A DNA stretch of 64,000 nt from Parvularcula sp964219355 (GTDB lineage: Bacteria; Pseudomonadota; Alphaproteobacteria; Caulobacterales; Parvularculaceae). A program made the position numbers and the translations under genes. Positions 33,896 through 42,702 of this stretch are shown piece after piece (position 1 is the stretch's first letter; each line of letters starts with the position of its first letter). The DNA lies in the NCBI GenBank assembly GCA_964219355.1, contig CAXPOZ010000003.1:554091-618090 (forward strand), given 5' to 3'. Under the pieces are notes generated by a model. The model did not search any database. It was not told the origin of the DNA and was given only the letters and a program-made list of their open reading frames with translations.

Positions 33896-34201
33896 TCATT
33901 TCACGCCGGGGAAGCTGTCGACGACCTGAACCTTGACGTCCGGAAACGAGGTCACAATCTGCACCTTGAAATCCGGGAAGGATTCAACGACCTGCCACTC
34001 TCCGCAGTCGTCAGGGAATGACTCAACGAACTTCACTTTGATGTCTGGGAACGAGTCGACATACTGGATTTTGATGTCAGGGAAGGACTCAACAAACTGG
34101 ACCTTCCCCTTCAGCTCGATCCCTTTGAAGGAACAATCCGCCGCGGAAACGGTGCTCAAACCAGCCAAAATGCTGAGAATCGGGTGTGCAAGCGCGATCA
34201 T
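33896..34201 (-). CDS. Exported SFPD-repeat protein, possible 7(1) septoil-knot fold
   Basis: This 101-aa protein has a signal peptide (MIALAHPILSILAGLSTVSA) and then CSFKGIELKGK. Six repeats of about ten residues of the form (V/I)QxVxSFPDxK follow: FVESFPDIK, YVDSFPDIK, FVESFPDDCGEW, VVESFPDFK, IVTSFPDVK, VVDSFPGVK. With the first strand this gives seven short β-strands, and two Cys (CSF and DDCG) could pair. The pattern agrees with my recollection of the family catalogued as '7(1) septoil knot', a tiny deeply knotted single-chain β-propeller; this identity is from memory and not tested. GGAGG sits six bases before the ATG at 34201. It follows the polymerase gene on the same strand after 60 bp, so it may belong to the polysaccharide run. 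Function unknown. Confidence 0.7.
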   Translation of the reverse strand: MIALAHPILSILAGLSTVSAADCSFKGIELKGKVQFVESFPDIKIQYVDSFPDIKVKFVESFPDDCGEWQVVESFPDFKVQIVTSFPDVKVQVVDSFPGVK

Positions 34202-34243
34202 CAACGACCTCCGGTCTTCTGATCGCGCAACGCTATCCGATCG

Positions 34244-34262
34244 ACGCTGTCAGGTACAGCGT
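34244..34262. repeat. Hairpin at the polymerase gene stop
   Basis: ACGCTGT–CAGGT–ACAGCGT forms a 7-bp stem touching the stop codon of the polymerase gene. There is no T-tract. It may protect the upstream transcript end or weakly attenuate the SFPD-repeat gene. Confidence 0.35.
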
Positions 34263-35698
34263 CAGATCTCGACCTGCCGGGACATCCGCTCAGGCTTGGT
34301 GCCTGATTTCATTTCCTTCCGTACCCGCACTTCGCGGTTTGCCGGCATGATCATGATCGCAAGACACACCGCCGCAAAGCAGGCAATGGCCGGCGTGCGT
34401 AAAGGGTAATCAACGAAACTGTGCAGGAAGGGTAGCCAGAAGGCGATCGACGCGGCCCGCTTGATCCGGACCTCATGCCCGCCCTGAAGGCGCCAAACCC
34501 GCACTGTCTCGCGCGCAGCAAAAAGGAAGAAGATCACAAGCAGCGCCCCGCCCATGACGCCGAACTCGATCAGCCATTCCAGATAATCATTGTGCACATG
34601 ATTGGCATAGACTTCCGTGATCTCCGTCGTCCGGTCATAGATCGGGAACACCTCCGGGAAGGCGCCAAGCCCCGTACCAACAAGCCAGTAATCCCCCAGA
34701 AGATGGGTTGAATTGGCCCAAATCGTCGCGCGCGACAGGCCGCTATCAGCCTCCCCCAATCCCGTACTGAGCCCGAAGGCATCAAGCAGCGGCTGGGCCC
34801 CCAAAAGCGTTCCGATGAAGCCAAGAAGGAAGACTGCCGGCACCGTAATCCGCCAGCGCAGGCCCGCAAAACGCCGGCGCCCGATAATCAGTGTCAGGGT
34901 CAGCAATAGTGTCGGTAATAAAAGCGCATAGCTTGCCAGCGAGCCAACCAGCACCACTCCGACAACGATGACAACGCCGAGCGTGCCGAGAAGGAATAGA
35001 GGTCCGACATCACGGTCGCCCGAATTCCAAGTTGACCGCGCGCGCCCCAGCACAGCACCGACAAAGGGCAGCGTCATCAGAAGGAACATACCCTGATGAT
35101 TGATGTTGGAGAAAACTCCGACCGGCGAGCCTGAATTGGTGATCGAATAGAAATAGGCCGAACTCTGCGGGCCCTCCGCAAGCTGAAGAATGCCGAGTGC
35201 GATCGTCAGAATCCCAAGCCCGCAGATAGCCAATGGCAATTTATCGGTCAGCCCGCGCCACGACATCCGCAGAGAGAGGAGGAAGATGGCAAGCGGCGGG
35301 ATCACCATGAAGAGACCGGCGAGTGTCTGCCCCGGCGTCAGGCTGATCGGCAATGCCGGGGTTTTCTCCCCAAGGATTGAAAAGCCCCGGGCAATATCAT
35401 GCCCGCCCGGCAGAAATTGTCGCATGCCGCCGGGAAGCGGCACAAGCTGGAGGCCGACAAGGCAGATCCATGCCCCCGCAAGCGTAAGAAACGGCCGCGC
35501 AGCACCCGGAATACCAAAACTGCCCCCCGTCCAGAGGCTCGCCAGCAGGATGATGAGCCCGACAACCTGTAGTAGGAGGTGTACGGAAAGCCCCGGCGCA
35601 CTCGCCCCGCCTGCCACAACGAAAAAGGCAAGGATCAGCGGCATTCCCCAGACGAGATACGGCTTGATGGAGCGGAAAAGACGCTGCGTTTTTGCCAT
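34262..35698 (-). CDS. O-antigen ligase/Wzy-type polysaccharide polymerase
   Basis: This 478-aa integral membrane protein has about 11–12 hydrophobic helices. Its large periplasmic loop contains SGLSRATIWANSTHLLGDYWLVGTGLGAFPEVFP, then TEVYANHVHNDYLEWLIEFGVMGGALLVIFF. The HxHNDYLE element is the hallmark of the Wzy_C/O-antigen ligase family (PF04932). In this context it most likely polymerises lipid-linked repeat units in the periplasm, although ligase activity cannot be excluded. Start ATG at 35698, one base after the TGA of the upstream gene, so translation is coupled. It belongs to the minus-strand export–kinase–polymerase run. Confidence 0.88.
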   Translation of the reverse strand: MAKTQRLFRSIKPYLVWGMPLILAFFVVAGGASAPGLSVHLLLQVVGLIILLASLWTGGSFGIPGAARPFLTLAGAWICLVGLQLVPLPGGMRQFLPGGHDIARGFSILGEKTPALPISLTPGQTLAGLFMVIPPLAIFLLSLRMSWRGLTDKLPLAICGLGILTIALGILQLAEGPQSSAYFYSITNSGSPVGVFSNINHQGMFLLMTLPFVGAVLGRARSTWNSGDRDVGPLFLLGTLGVVIVVGVVLVGSLASYALLLPTLLLTLTLIIGRRRFAGLRWRITVPAVFLLGFIGTLLGAQPLLDAFGLSTGLGEADSGLSRATIWANSTHLLGDYWLVGTGLGAFPEVFPIYDRTTEITEVYANHVHNDYLEWLIEFGVMGGALLVIFFLFAARETVRVWRLQGGHEVRIKRAASIAFWLPFLHSFVDYPLRTPAIACFAAVCLAIMIMPANREVRVRKEMKSGTKPERMSRQVEI

Positions 35699-35699
35699 C

Positions 35700-36842
35700 T
35701 CAGCCTTCTCCCTCAGTGCTGCCAATGGGCTCGATGGAGACCGATTTGACTTCAACTCGTGAAACGCGCGGGAACTGGCCAATCTCACCAACAAATTCGA
35801 GCTGCTGGAATTCACAACCGCGCGGCGGGATCGTCAGGGTGACTGGATCGGGCCGAGGTGCGCCTGACATCTGCCCAAGCGGCAGAGAGGCAACATAATC
35901 CTCCGCTCCCGCACATCTAAGCTTTAGTGAAATACCGCCATCACCGGAGGCGCGCTGGCCGGTCGCGTCAGCATTCATCACATAGGTGCCGGGACCAAGC
36001 GCCATGACCTGGCGGCTGAAAAGAGTGCGTGCCCGCGCCAGATGGACAAGATAGAGCCCTCCGCCCCGCATGAATTCCGCGCGGTCATTCTCGACCGTCC
36101 AGTTAAAGGGCGGTAGCGCATTCCGCTCGGCAAAGCGCTCATTATACGGCCAGTTGATATCTTCGGCGGCAACACCGCTGAATTCAAGCCAAGCCAGAAG
36201 CGCAAGACCATACTGCCCTTCCCCGACAAGGCGCCGCAGGAATGCCTCCCGGTTCTGAGGGACGAGTTTGTTGACCTCATAGAGGAACGCAAAGTCTGTA
36301 GACCCCTCATTCAGCCGTAAGGCCAGATCCGCCGTCCACCATCTTGAAGGTTCAAGCTGTTTGAGGATTGCCTTCTGTCCGGCTTCGGTCGCGGAAATTT
36401 CGGTCAGCGCTGCGAAGTAATCCCGTGCCCGGTCACGGTCGACCCCGATCAGGGTGACAACCTCGCGCACCGCTTCGTCATAGCGGTCTTCCTCAACCAG
36501 CTTTTGCGCAATGAGGAGACGGGCGGAAAGAACTCGCGGATTCCGGCGAAGGGCCTCTTTCAGGGCAGCTTCCTGATTGGCGCCCCCGAAAAGCGCATAG
36601 GCAAAGAGCGGCTCACTGGCGAGGGGCGCAATCTCAAGCGCCTTGGTCAACCGATCCGTCAAGGCAGGTCCGACTTGAGGGAATTCCTCCGCTCCCAGAA
36701 TGAGGGCATCGACACGTGATTTTGCATCCCCACCATATGGCAGGATCCCCTCACCGCCGCTGGGCAGCGCGCGAAGGCCAACAGCCGCCATGGCAGCAAG
36801 ACAAATGGCTGACAGGGCAAGTTTGAGACGAAAATTTTTCAT
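35700..36842 (-). CDS. Exported helical-repeat protein of the polysaccharide locus
   Basis: I cannot name this 380-aa protein. It has an N-terminal signal/anchor (MKNFRLKLALSAICLAAMAAVGLRAL). Helical, TPR-like sequence follows (EPLFAYALFGGANQEAALKEALRRNPRVLSARLLIAQ, DRYDEAVREVVTLI). The C-terminal ~130 residues look β-rich (GGGLYLVHLARARTLFSRQVMALGPGTYVMN) and contain two Cys that may form a disulfide. It lies 12 bp after the tyrosine kinase gene and is coupled to the polymerase, so it probably works in the periplasm with them, for instance as a scaffold or polymer-length factor. Function inferred only from position. Confidence 0.7.
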   Translation of the reverse strand: MKNFRLKLALSAICLAAMAAVGLRALPSGGEGILPYGGDAKSRVDALILGAEEFPQVGPALTDRLTKALEIAPLASEPLFAYALFGGANQEAALKEALRRNPRVLSARLLIAQKLVEEDRYDEAVREVVTLIGVDRDRARDYFAALTEISATEAGQKAILKQLEPSRWWTADLALRLNEGSTDFAFLYEVNKLVPQNREAFLRRLVGEGQYGLALLAWLEFSGVAAEDINWPYNERFAERNALPPFNWTVENDRAEFMRGGGLYLVHLARARTLFSRQVMALGPGTYVMNADATGQRASGDGGISLKLRCAGAEDYVASLPLGQMSGAPRPDPVTLTIPPRGCEFQQLEFVGEIGQFPRVSRVEVKSVSIEPIGSTEGEG

Positions 36843-36854
36843 GCGCCGGGCGGT

Positions 36855-39128
36855 CTATGCTTCCTCGCTCAGATCTTCCATCGGGCCATCATCATCGTCA
36901 TGGAATAGATTGATCTTGCGTTTCTCGCGGCTGGAATCGGTCATCCGCTCATTGCCATATGCATAAGCCGATTTTCCGTAGGCATAGTGATAATAACCGT
37001 AATCATATCCGGCTTTACGTACATCGAATTTGGTCAGGATGCCGCCGATGACATTTGAACGGCTCTCCAGCAGACGGCTGACCGTCCGCTGAGCGGCCGG
37101 GCGGCGGATCTGGCCTGCTTGAATGACGACGACGGCGGCCTCGCAGGCCGCCCCGAGCGTCGGCGCGTCCGTGAAGCTGAGGATGGGCGGGGAGTCGACG
37201 ACAACGACATCGAACATTTCTTCTGCCTGCCGAATGACATCGGCCAGTCGAGGGCTCGACAGGATCTCTGCCGGGTTGGGCGGGATCATGCCCGACGGCA
37301 GGAGCGCAAGGTTCGGCTTGGCAAAGACCACATGGTCACGCAGCATCTCATCGCGTGTGAGCAATCCTGAAAGCCCGATGGATTCAGTGCCGTCCGTCTG
37401 GAAAGACGGCTTGCGCATATCGGCATCGATGATCAGCACGCGCTTGCCGGTTTTGGCGATGACGGTCGCGAGTGAGACAGAGGTACTCGACTTGCCTTCC
37501 CCCGGCCGTGTTGAGGTCACCAGCAGACTGCGCGGCGTGCCGGCGGGGGATGCAAATTGCAGCGCCGTTCGCGCGGAGAAGAAGCCCTCTGATATGCCTG
37601 ATCTTGGATCATCAAGCGCCTTGATGATATTGCCTGCCCCTTCTTCCGCCTTCGGAATGACGCCGATGGGCGGCAGGCCCAGCTTGTTGCGCAGGTCTTC
37701 GGGTGTCTTGATGGTGTCATCAATGTAAGCGAGCGCATAAGATAGCCCGACCCCAAAGAAGAGGCTGAGGGCAAAGGCTGACGCAAGGCTGCGCGAGAGG
37801 TTCGGTTTGAACGGCACGGACGGCGCCTGCGCCATATCGACGATCGAGACCTGGCTCGAGCCTACGCTGCCAGCGATCCCGACTTCTTTCAGGCGCTGCA
37901 GCAGCGCTTCATATTGAGAGCGGTTGGTGTCTACTTCACGGCGGATAATGTCATACTGGATGCGGCGGTTGCGCGCGTCCTGCAGGATAGCCTTGAGCTC
38001 ATCGACACGTACACGGAGAGAGACTTCGGTTGCGCGTGCCGCGCGGAACTCGCCCTGCAGGCCAACAAGGATGGTCTGGCGCTCAGCTGCGATCTCTTCT
38101 TCGACGGAATCGATCCGCGCCTTGAGCTGGACCATCGACGGATAGTCCGGTTTGAATTCGCCGAGACGCTCCTGATACTCCGCAACCAGCTCAGAGCGGG
38201 TCGCTTTCAGGCGTTGCAGATCAACGCTTTCGAGCAATTGACGGGAATTGGGGTTGTCGCGGGCCTCGATATATTTCTGCTCGGCATCAATCCGCTCACT
38301 CTGCGCCATGGCGAGTTCCTGATTGAGGGCGATCAAGGAATTGGCATCGAGCGAGGAAGAGCTGTTCTCCTGATTGAGCTCTAGGATGCCCTGCTCTTCA
38401 GCATATTCGACCAGCCGGCGCTCTGAATCCTCAAGTGCCTGTTTGGTCGTCACCAGCCGTTCATTGAGGAAGCGACGGGCATATTCGGTATTGTTGTACT
38501 TCCGCTCGAGCGTGGTCTCGATGAAGTTCTCGGCAATTGCATTGGCGATACGGGCCGCTTCCTGCGGATTGTCACTAACGAACTGGACCCGGCCGATCCG
38601 GCTCTTGCCCTCCGGTGAGATCGAGAGGTTCTCGAGGATTTTTCCCGTTGCTTGAGTCAAACGCTGGCGGCGCGGCAAGTCCTGATCCGCATAACGAGGA
38701 TCACCGGGCAGGCCGAGAACTTCTGCCACACGCTCGGCAAGCGACCGGCTGCGCAGGAGCGCAAACTGGGTCGCCATATATTCCGCGTCCGCCACAACGA
38801 TCGGCTCGACGCTTGCGCCTTCCAGTATCTGGCTCTCCGTCTTCTGGAACTCGACGGTTGCCTGTGCCCGATAAAGTGGCGTGGAGCGCAAGGTGATGAC
38901 GGTCGCCGCGAGCATACCGAGCAGCACAATGGCTGCGATCAAGAACTTCCGGCCGACAATGACCTGCAGCGTCTCCCAGAAATTGAAGTTGCCTGCCCGG
39001 TCTTCCTCCATGCCGTAATCTTCGTAGCCACCCGTGCCGTAAGGTGCAGCTACAGGGCGCGGAAACATCGCCACGTTGGAGGGCTGTCGGGGGTGCGGCT
39101 CAGGCGTCTGGTCTTCGCGGTGTGACAT
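36855..39128 (-). CDS. Wzc/ExoP-type polysaccharide co-polymerase and tyrosine autokinase
   Basis: The 757-aa inner-membrane protein joins a Wzz chain-length domain to a BY-kinase. The first helix is FLIAAIVLLGMLAATVITL. A long periplasmic coiled-coil section follows (residues ~90–440), then a second helix (ASAFALSLFFGVGLSYALAYI). The cytoplasmic kinase has Walker A in STRPGEGKSSTSVSLA, Walker A' in RVLIIDADMRKPS, and Walker B in VVVVDSPPILSF. A tyrosine cluster near the C-terminus (YDYGYYHYAYGKSAYAYG) provides the autophosphorylation sites. Phosphocycling of this cluster controls polymer length and export with the OPX lipoprotein, encoded just upstream. No dedicated low-molecular-weight tyrosine phosphatase gene is visible. 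Confidence 0.93.
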   Translation of the reverse strand: MSHREDQTPEPHPRQPSNVAMFPRPVAAPYGTGGYEDYGMEEDRAGNFNFWETLQVIVGRKFLIAAIVLLGMLAATVITLRSTPLYRAQATVEFQKTESQILEGASVEPIVVADAEYMATQFALLRSRSLAERVAEVLGLPGDPRYADQDLPRRQRLTQATGKILENLSISPEGKSRIGRVQFVSDNPQEAARIANAIAENFIETTLERKYNNTEYARRFLNERLVTTKQALEDSERRLVEYAEEQGILELNQENSSSSLDANSLIALNQELAMAQSERIDAEQKYIEARDNPNSRQLLESVDLQRLKATRSELVAEYQERLGEFKPDYPSMVQLKARIDSVEEEIAAERQTILVGLQGEFRAARATEVSLRVRVDELKAILQDARNRRIQYDIIRREVDTNRSQYEALLQRLKEVGIAGSVGSSQVSIVDMAQAPSVPFKPNLSRSLASAFALSLFFGVGLSYALAYIDDTIKTPEDLRNKLGLPPIGVIPKAEEGAGNIIKALDDPRSGISEGFFSARTALQFASPAGTPRSLLVTSTRPGEGKSSTSVSLATVIAKTGKRVLIIDADMRKPSFQTDGTESIGLSGLLTRDEMLRDHVVFAKPNLALLPSGMIPPNPAEILSSPRLADVIRQAEEMFDVVVVDSPPILSFTDAPTLGAACEAAVVVIQAGQIRRPAAQRTVSRLLESRSNVIGGILTKFDVRKAGYDYGYYHYAYGKSAYAYGNERMTDSSREKRKINLFHDDDDGPMEDLSEEA

Positions 39129-39168
39129 GTAGTTGGTTATTCCAAAGGCCGACTATGGCCGAGTTTCA

Positions 39169-39885
39169 TCATTTCAGGAGATTGAGCAGGCCGAGAAACG
39201 GTGCAGCACGGACGAGGTCGCCATAACGTGATTTGGCGCCGGACCCATCCACCACAACAATGTCATTGCCGTAGACTCGTGGGTCGACCGCCTCGCCCTC
39301 TCTGATCTCATTGAGGTTGAAAGCCGCGGCCATACGCTGGCCTTCGACCTGCCGGAACAGGATAACTTTCTTCTTGTTTGCCCCTTCGCTGGGACCACCA
39401 GCAAGTGCGATTGCCTGGAGTAGCGTTATGTTGCCTTCGAGCTCATAAATACCAGGTTTGGTGACAGAACCGTCGACGGTGATCCGTTCACCGACGCTTT
39501 CAATGCGTTTGACCTGAACCTCAGGATCCTGAAGGTAATCCTCCCCCAGCTTAACCTCGAGGATGGCGGCAAGTTGAACGGGGGTGAATCCTTCGGCCTC
39601 GACCTGCCCGATCAGCGGGAAGCGTAGCTTGCCGTCAAAATCGATCTGGTACTCGCCGCCCAGATCCTCGACGCCAAATACAGTGACGCGCACGACATCC
39701 GCAGATTTGAGGACCTGTGAAGAGCTATCATAGAGCGCCGTGACATCCGGCGGGGTGGCCGGGTCGAACTGACTATCGAAATCATCCGCAGTCGAAGAAC
39801 ACGCCGCCAGCCCCAATATCGCCAGCAGGAACGCGGCGATGCGGCGGCGAAATACGAGAAGACACATGGCGGTCGGCTCCGGCAT
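39169..39885 (-). CDS. Polysaccharide export outer-membrane lipoprotein (Wza/OPX family)
   Basis: The 238-aa lipoprotein has a signal peptide with lipobox LGLAAC. The Poly_export domain follows (LKSADVVRVTVFGVEDLGGEYQIDFDGKLRFPLIGQVEAEG). A SLBB domain comes next (ITVDGSVTKPGIYELEGNITLLQAIALAGG). It ends shortly after (FLGLLNLLK) without an obvious long C-terminal barrel helix, so it is a short OPX protein that may need a separate outer-membrane pore. ATG at 39885 or the ATG at 39867, which has GGAG before it, could be the start. It is the first gene of the minus-strand run, reading away from the sugar transferase. Confidence 0.9.
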   Translation of the reverse strand: MPEPTAMCLLVFRRRIAAFLLAILGLAACSSTADDFDSQFDPATPPDVTALYDSSSQVLKSADVVRVTVFGVEDLGGEYQIDFDGKLRFPLIGQVEAEGFTPVQLAAILEVKLGEDYLQDPEVQVKRIESVGERITVDGSVTKPGIYELEGNITLLQAIALAGGPSEGANKKKVILFRQVEGQRMAAAFNLNEIREGEAVDPRVYGNDIVVVDGSGAKSRYGDLVRAAPFLGLLNLLK

Positions 39886-40373
39886 CACTAATGGTTAACC
39901 TACGGTTCACATACTCTTGTTGCAACGCCGAAAGCCATTGATCGAACAGCGTTTTCAGCCGAATCAGCGCCTCACAACCTCAGCGGGCAATAGAGAGACT
40001 CTCACCTGAGTCTGCCAGCCAGCCGAGAACCTGCTGCGATTCGCTCAATCCCTTTATTTGTCAACAAATCCCTGTGCATCCCTTGTCGCCGATTCGCAAA
40101 CGCCCGCACAGCGGCGACATAAAAGTTTCATGCACTGCACAACTTGAATGGCGTTGCATTCACCGTGTCGCCGATGCGTAATTACCCTGTTGGGAGACTA
40201 CTGACCGTGTCTACTTCGAGCTGCCTTCAGTTATCGCTGGGGTGTTCGATGTTGTGCAAAATCGCAGGAATGAGGCCTTCAAATAAAAGTCGGCCATTTC
40301 TTTCGATTGATGCTGGTAAGCGGCCGCGAACCCCGACATGTAATTCTTTGGATTCAATCCCGCCGGGGGCCGC
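39886..40373. promoter_or_regulatory. Divergent control region of the polysaccharide locus
   Basis: This 488-bp gap separates the export run (minus) from the sugar-transferase run (plus), so it must carry both promoters. I see two dyads: ATTTGT-CA-ACAAAT at 40056–40069 and TGAATG-GCGTTG-CATTCA at 40145–40162. It is AT-richer than the flanking genes. No convincing coding frame, riboswitch or RNA gene is visible. Confidence 0.5.
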
Positions 40374-41696
40374 ATGATTGCGCAGAACCTGACATTGCTA
40401 GCGGAACGCTCCCAAGCGCCAGGCAATTGGCGCGTGCGTGTACTGCGCAGTTTCGGGCGGATGCGTTATCAGTTGCTCGGCGGCCTGCTGTTTGGGGTGA
40501 TCTGCCCTATCCTATTGCGCAATCAGGGGCTTTTGGGCGTCCTCGCGCCCAATGACGTCAATTATCAGAACTCATTGCTCGGCACTTTCGTGGCGCTGAT
40601 CCTTGGCTTCGTCATTCTGCGGAAGACCACAGCCCTGCCCGGCTCGACCGCCTTTATGAATGTCCTGCCGGCTTTCGTGATCTCTTTCGGCATCGTGATC
40701 GCCATCTTTTATGGCTTCCGCCTCAATTATTCGCGCTACCAGTTCCTCGCCAGTTTCCTCTTCATGGTGAGCTGGTTCTATTTCGTGATGATGATGATCG
40801 CGCGCATTCAGCGCCCTGCTTTCGGCATGGTCGCCGGTGGTCAGTCAAACCAGCTGCCGGGTATCTCAAGCATTGATGTGGTCGAGCTGAAATCAGTTGC
40901 GGATGCAGACCGGCTCGCCGGCTTGCCGATTGTTGCCGATTTCCGCAGTGGGCTTTCGGGAGACTGGGAGCGCTATCTGGCCGAACAGGCCGTGCGCGGA
41001 CGGCTCGTTTTCAATGCGCGTCATCTCATTGAATCGCTCGAAGGTAAAGTTGAGCTGGAACATCTCTCCGAGAACAGCCTTGGCCAGCTCTCGCTCGACC
41101 AGATCTATCGTCCGGCCAAGCGCTATGTCGATGCGCTAGCCGCTGCGATCGTCCTGCTAGTCGCAAGCCCCTTCCTGTTCGCGATCGGCGTTGCGATTCG
41201 GCTTGATTCTACCGGGCCCGCCCTTTTCCGACAGACGCGTATCGGTTTTCGCGGCGAGCCTTTCACGGTCTACAAATTTCGTTCGATGAAAGTCGTCGCG
41301 CCAGAGGAAGAAAACCTGACGGGTGACATGACACAGTCCGGTGATGACCGGATCACCCGGCTTGGTCATATCCTCCGCAAGCTGCGCATCGATGAGTTGC
41401 CGCAACTGATCAATGTCGTCCGCGGAGAGATGAGCTGGATCGGCCCGCGCCCTGAGACTCTTCGCCTGTCACGCTGGTATGAACAGGAAATCCCCTTCTA
41501 CCGCATCCGTCATGCCGTCCGTCCGGGCATTACCGGCTGGGCTCAGGTTTGCCAGGGGCATGTGACGAGTGTCGATGATGTCCGCGAAAAGCTGCAATAC
41601 GACCTATTCTACGTGAAAAATTTCTCGGTCTGGTTTGATGTGCTCATCGTGATCCACACGATCCGCGTCATGCTGACCGGCAAGGGCGCAAAATAA
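40374..41696 (+). CDS. Polyprenyl-phosphate sugar-1-phosphate transferase (initiating enzyme)
   Basis: This 440-aa enzyme would start repeat-unit synthesis by loading a sugar phosphate onto undecaprenyl phosphate. Four N-terminal hydrophobic segments and a CoA-binding-like middle region precede the catalytic domain (PF02397). The catalytic part begins with KRYVDALAAAIVLLVASPFLFAIGVAIRLDSTGPALFRQTRIG. KFRSMKV, IDELPQLINVVRGEMSWIGPRPE and the C-terminal VRPGITGWAQV contain the family's catalytic and phosphate-binding residues. The long N-terminus puts it with WcaJ/ExoY-long enzymes; the sugar is unknown. It faces the divergent control region and probably leads the plus-strand genes. Confidence 0.92.
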   Translation: MIAQNLTLLAERSQAPGNWRVRVLRSFGRMRYQLLGGLLFGVICPILLRNQGLLGVLAPNDVNYQNSLLGTFVALILGFVILRKTTALPGSTAFMNVLPAFVISFGIVIAIFYGFRLNYSRYQFLASFLFMVSWFYFVMMMIARIQRPAFGMVAGGQSNQLPGISSIDVVELKSVADADRLAGLPIVADFRSGLSGDWERYLAEQAVRGRLVFNARHLIESLEGKVELEHLSENSLGQLSLDQIYRPAKRYVDALAAAIVLLVASPFLFAIGVAIRLDSTGPALFRQTRIGFRGEPFTVYKFRSMKVVAPEEENLTGDMTQSGDDRITRLGHILRKLRIDELPQLINVVRGEMSWIGPRPETLRLSRWYEQEIPFYRIRHAVRPGITGWAQVCQGHVTSVDDVREKLQYDLFYVKNFSVWFDVLIVIHTIRVMLTGKGAK

Positions 41697-41806
41697 GACC
41701 TGCCCAAGCAGGCTTTTCATTTTCAGCTCCCGCAAATCGCACGATAATCGGGAACAGTTCGGAAGTTGCGCGCGTATTATCCGGGCGCTGTTGAAATCTG
41801 GTAGTT

Positions 41807-42568
41807 GTGCTCAGAAACCTGTTCAAAAAGGCGGAAGCCGTCACGCCCGCAGGCCCGATGGGGCCGCCGGGAAAACGGTGCTATGCCATTGGCGATGTAC
41901 ATGGCTGCGCCCGGCAACTCGAAGACCTTCTTACGCAAATTCGCAATGACATTGCCCGACGTCCGCGAAAGAAAACGGCGATCGTCTCACTTGGCGACCT
42001 GATCGATCGGGGCCCTGATTCCCGCGGCGTTATCGAGCAATTCATGACTTTTGCGATGCCGGACATCTCAACCCATGTGATTGCCGGTAATCACGAAGAA
42101 ATGTTGATCACGGGCCTGACCGATGACCCTTCCGTGCTGCCGAACTGGCTGCGTCATGGCGGTTATGCCTTCTGCGAGAGTTATGGTTTGTCCGCGGAAG
42201 ACCTGATGGGAGTGGATGGTGACACGGCCCGCACCCGGATTCTGGGGGTCGTGCCCGAAGCGCATCTCAACTTTCTTGCCGATACAGTCGAACGTGTGCG
42301 GTTCGGTGATTATCTGCTGGTTCATGCTGGTGTGAACCCGGCCCGACCGCTTAATGACCAGAAAAGTGCGGACCTGCGATGGATTCGTGATGACTTCCTC
42401 AACAGTGACAAGGATTTTGGCGCCGTCATCGTACACGGACACACCGTATTCGAAGATGTTGAGCACAAGCACAACCGGATCAGCCTTGATACAGGCGCCT
42501 ATCGAACTGGCAAACTGACCGCGATCCGACTCGAAGATGACGAGCAGGAATTGTTTGCCGCGTGCTGA
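41807..42568 (+). CDS. PPP-family metallophosphatase
   Basis: This 253-aa protein has all PPP-family metal motifs. GDVHG occurs in CYAIGDVHGCARQLEDLL, GDxxDRG in SLGDLIDRGPDSRGV, and GNHE in VIAGNHEEMLITG. Later LLVHAGVNPARPL and VHGHTVFEDVEH supply the remaining His ligands. It is similar to bacterial Ser/Thr (or Ap4A-type) phosphatases. The start is a GTG at 41807. Lying next to the sugar transferase in a locus with a tyrosine kinase but no classical tyrosine phosphatase, it is a candidate to counter kinase signalling, although PPP enzymes usually act on Ser/Thr; this is inference. Confidence 0.85.
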   Translation: MLRNLFKKAEAVTPAGPMGPPGKRCYAIGDVHGCARQLEDLLTQIRNDIARRPRKKTAIVSLGDLIDRGPDSRGVIEQFMTFAMPDISTHVIAGNHEEMLITGLTDDPSVLPNWLRHGGYAFCESYGLSAEDLMGVDGDTARTRILGVVPEAHLNFLADTVERVRFGDYLLVHAGVNPARPLNDQKSADLRWIRDDFLNSDKDFGAVIVHGHTVFEDVEHKHNRISLDTGAYRTGKLTAIRLEDDEQELFAAC

Positions 42569-42702
42569 TTGTGCCCCTCAAGACTCACACGTAAAAAATG
42601 CACGTTTACGGCATATTCCGGCACCGAAATTCCCGTGTTCCGGTTTACAAAAACGTCATTGCACGTTAGGTGAATCAAAGGTTCAACGGGGTTTTCAGAA
42701 CT

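Noticed and set aside
33896..34150. 30-bp degenerate DNA periodicity in the SFPD-repeat gene considered as a non-coding satellite or CRISPR
   Set aside because: The period corresponds to ten codons of a frame with signal peptide and Shine–Dalgarno, and variation follows amino-acid conservation.
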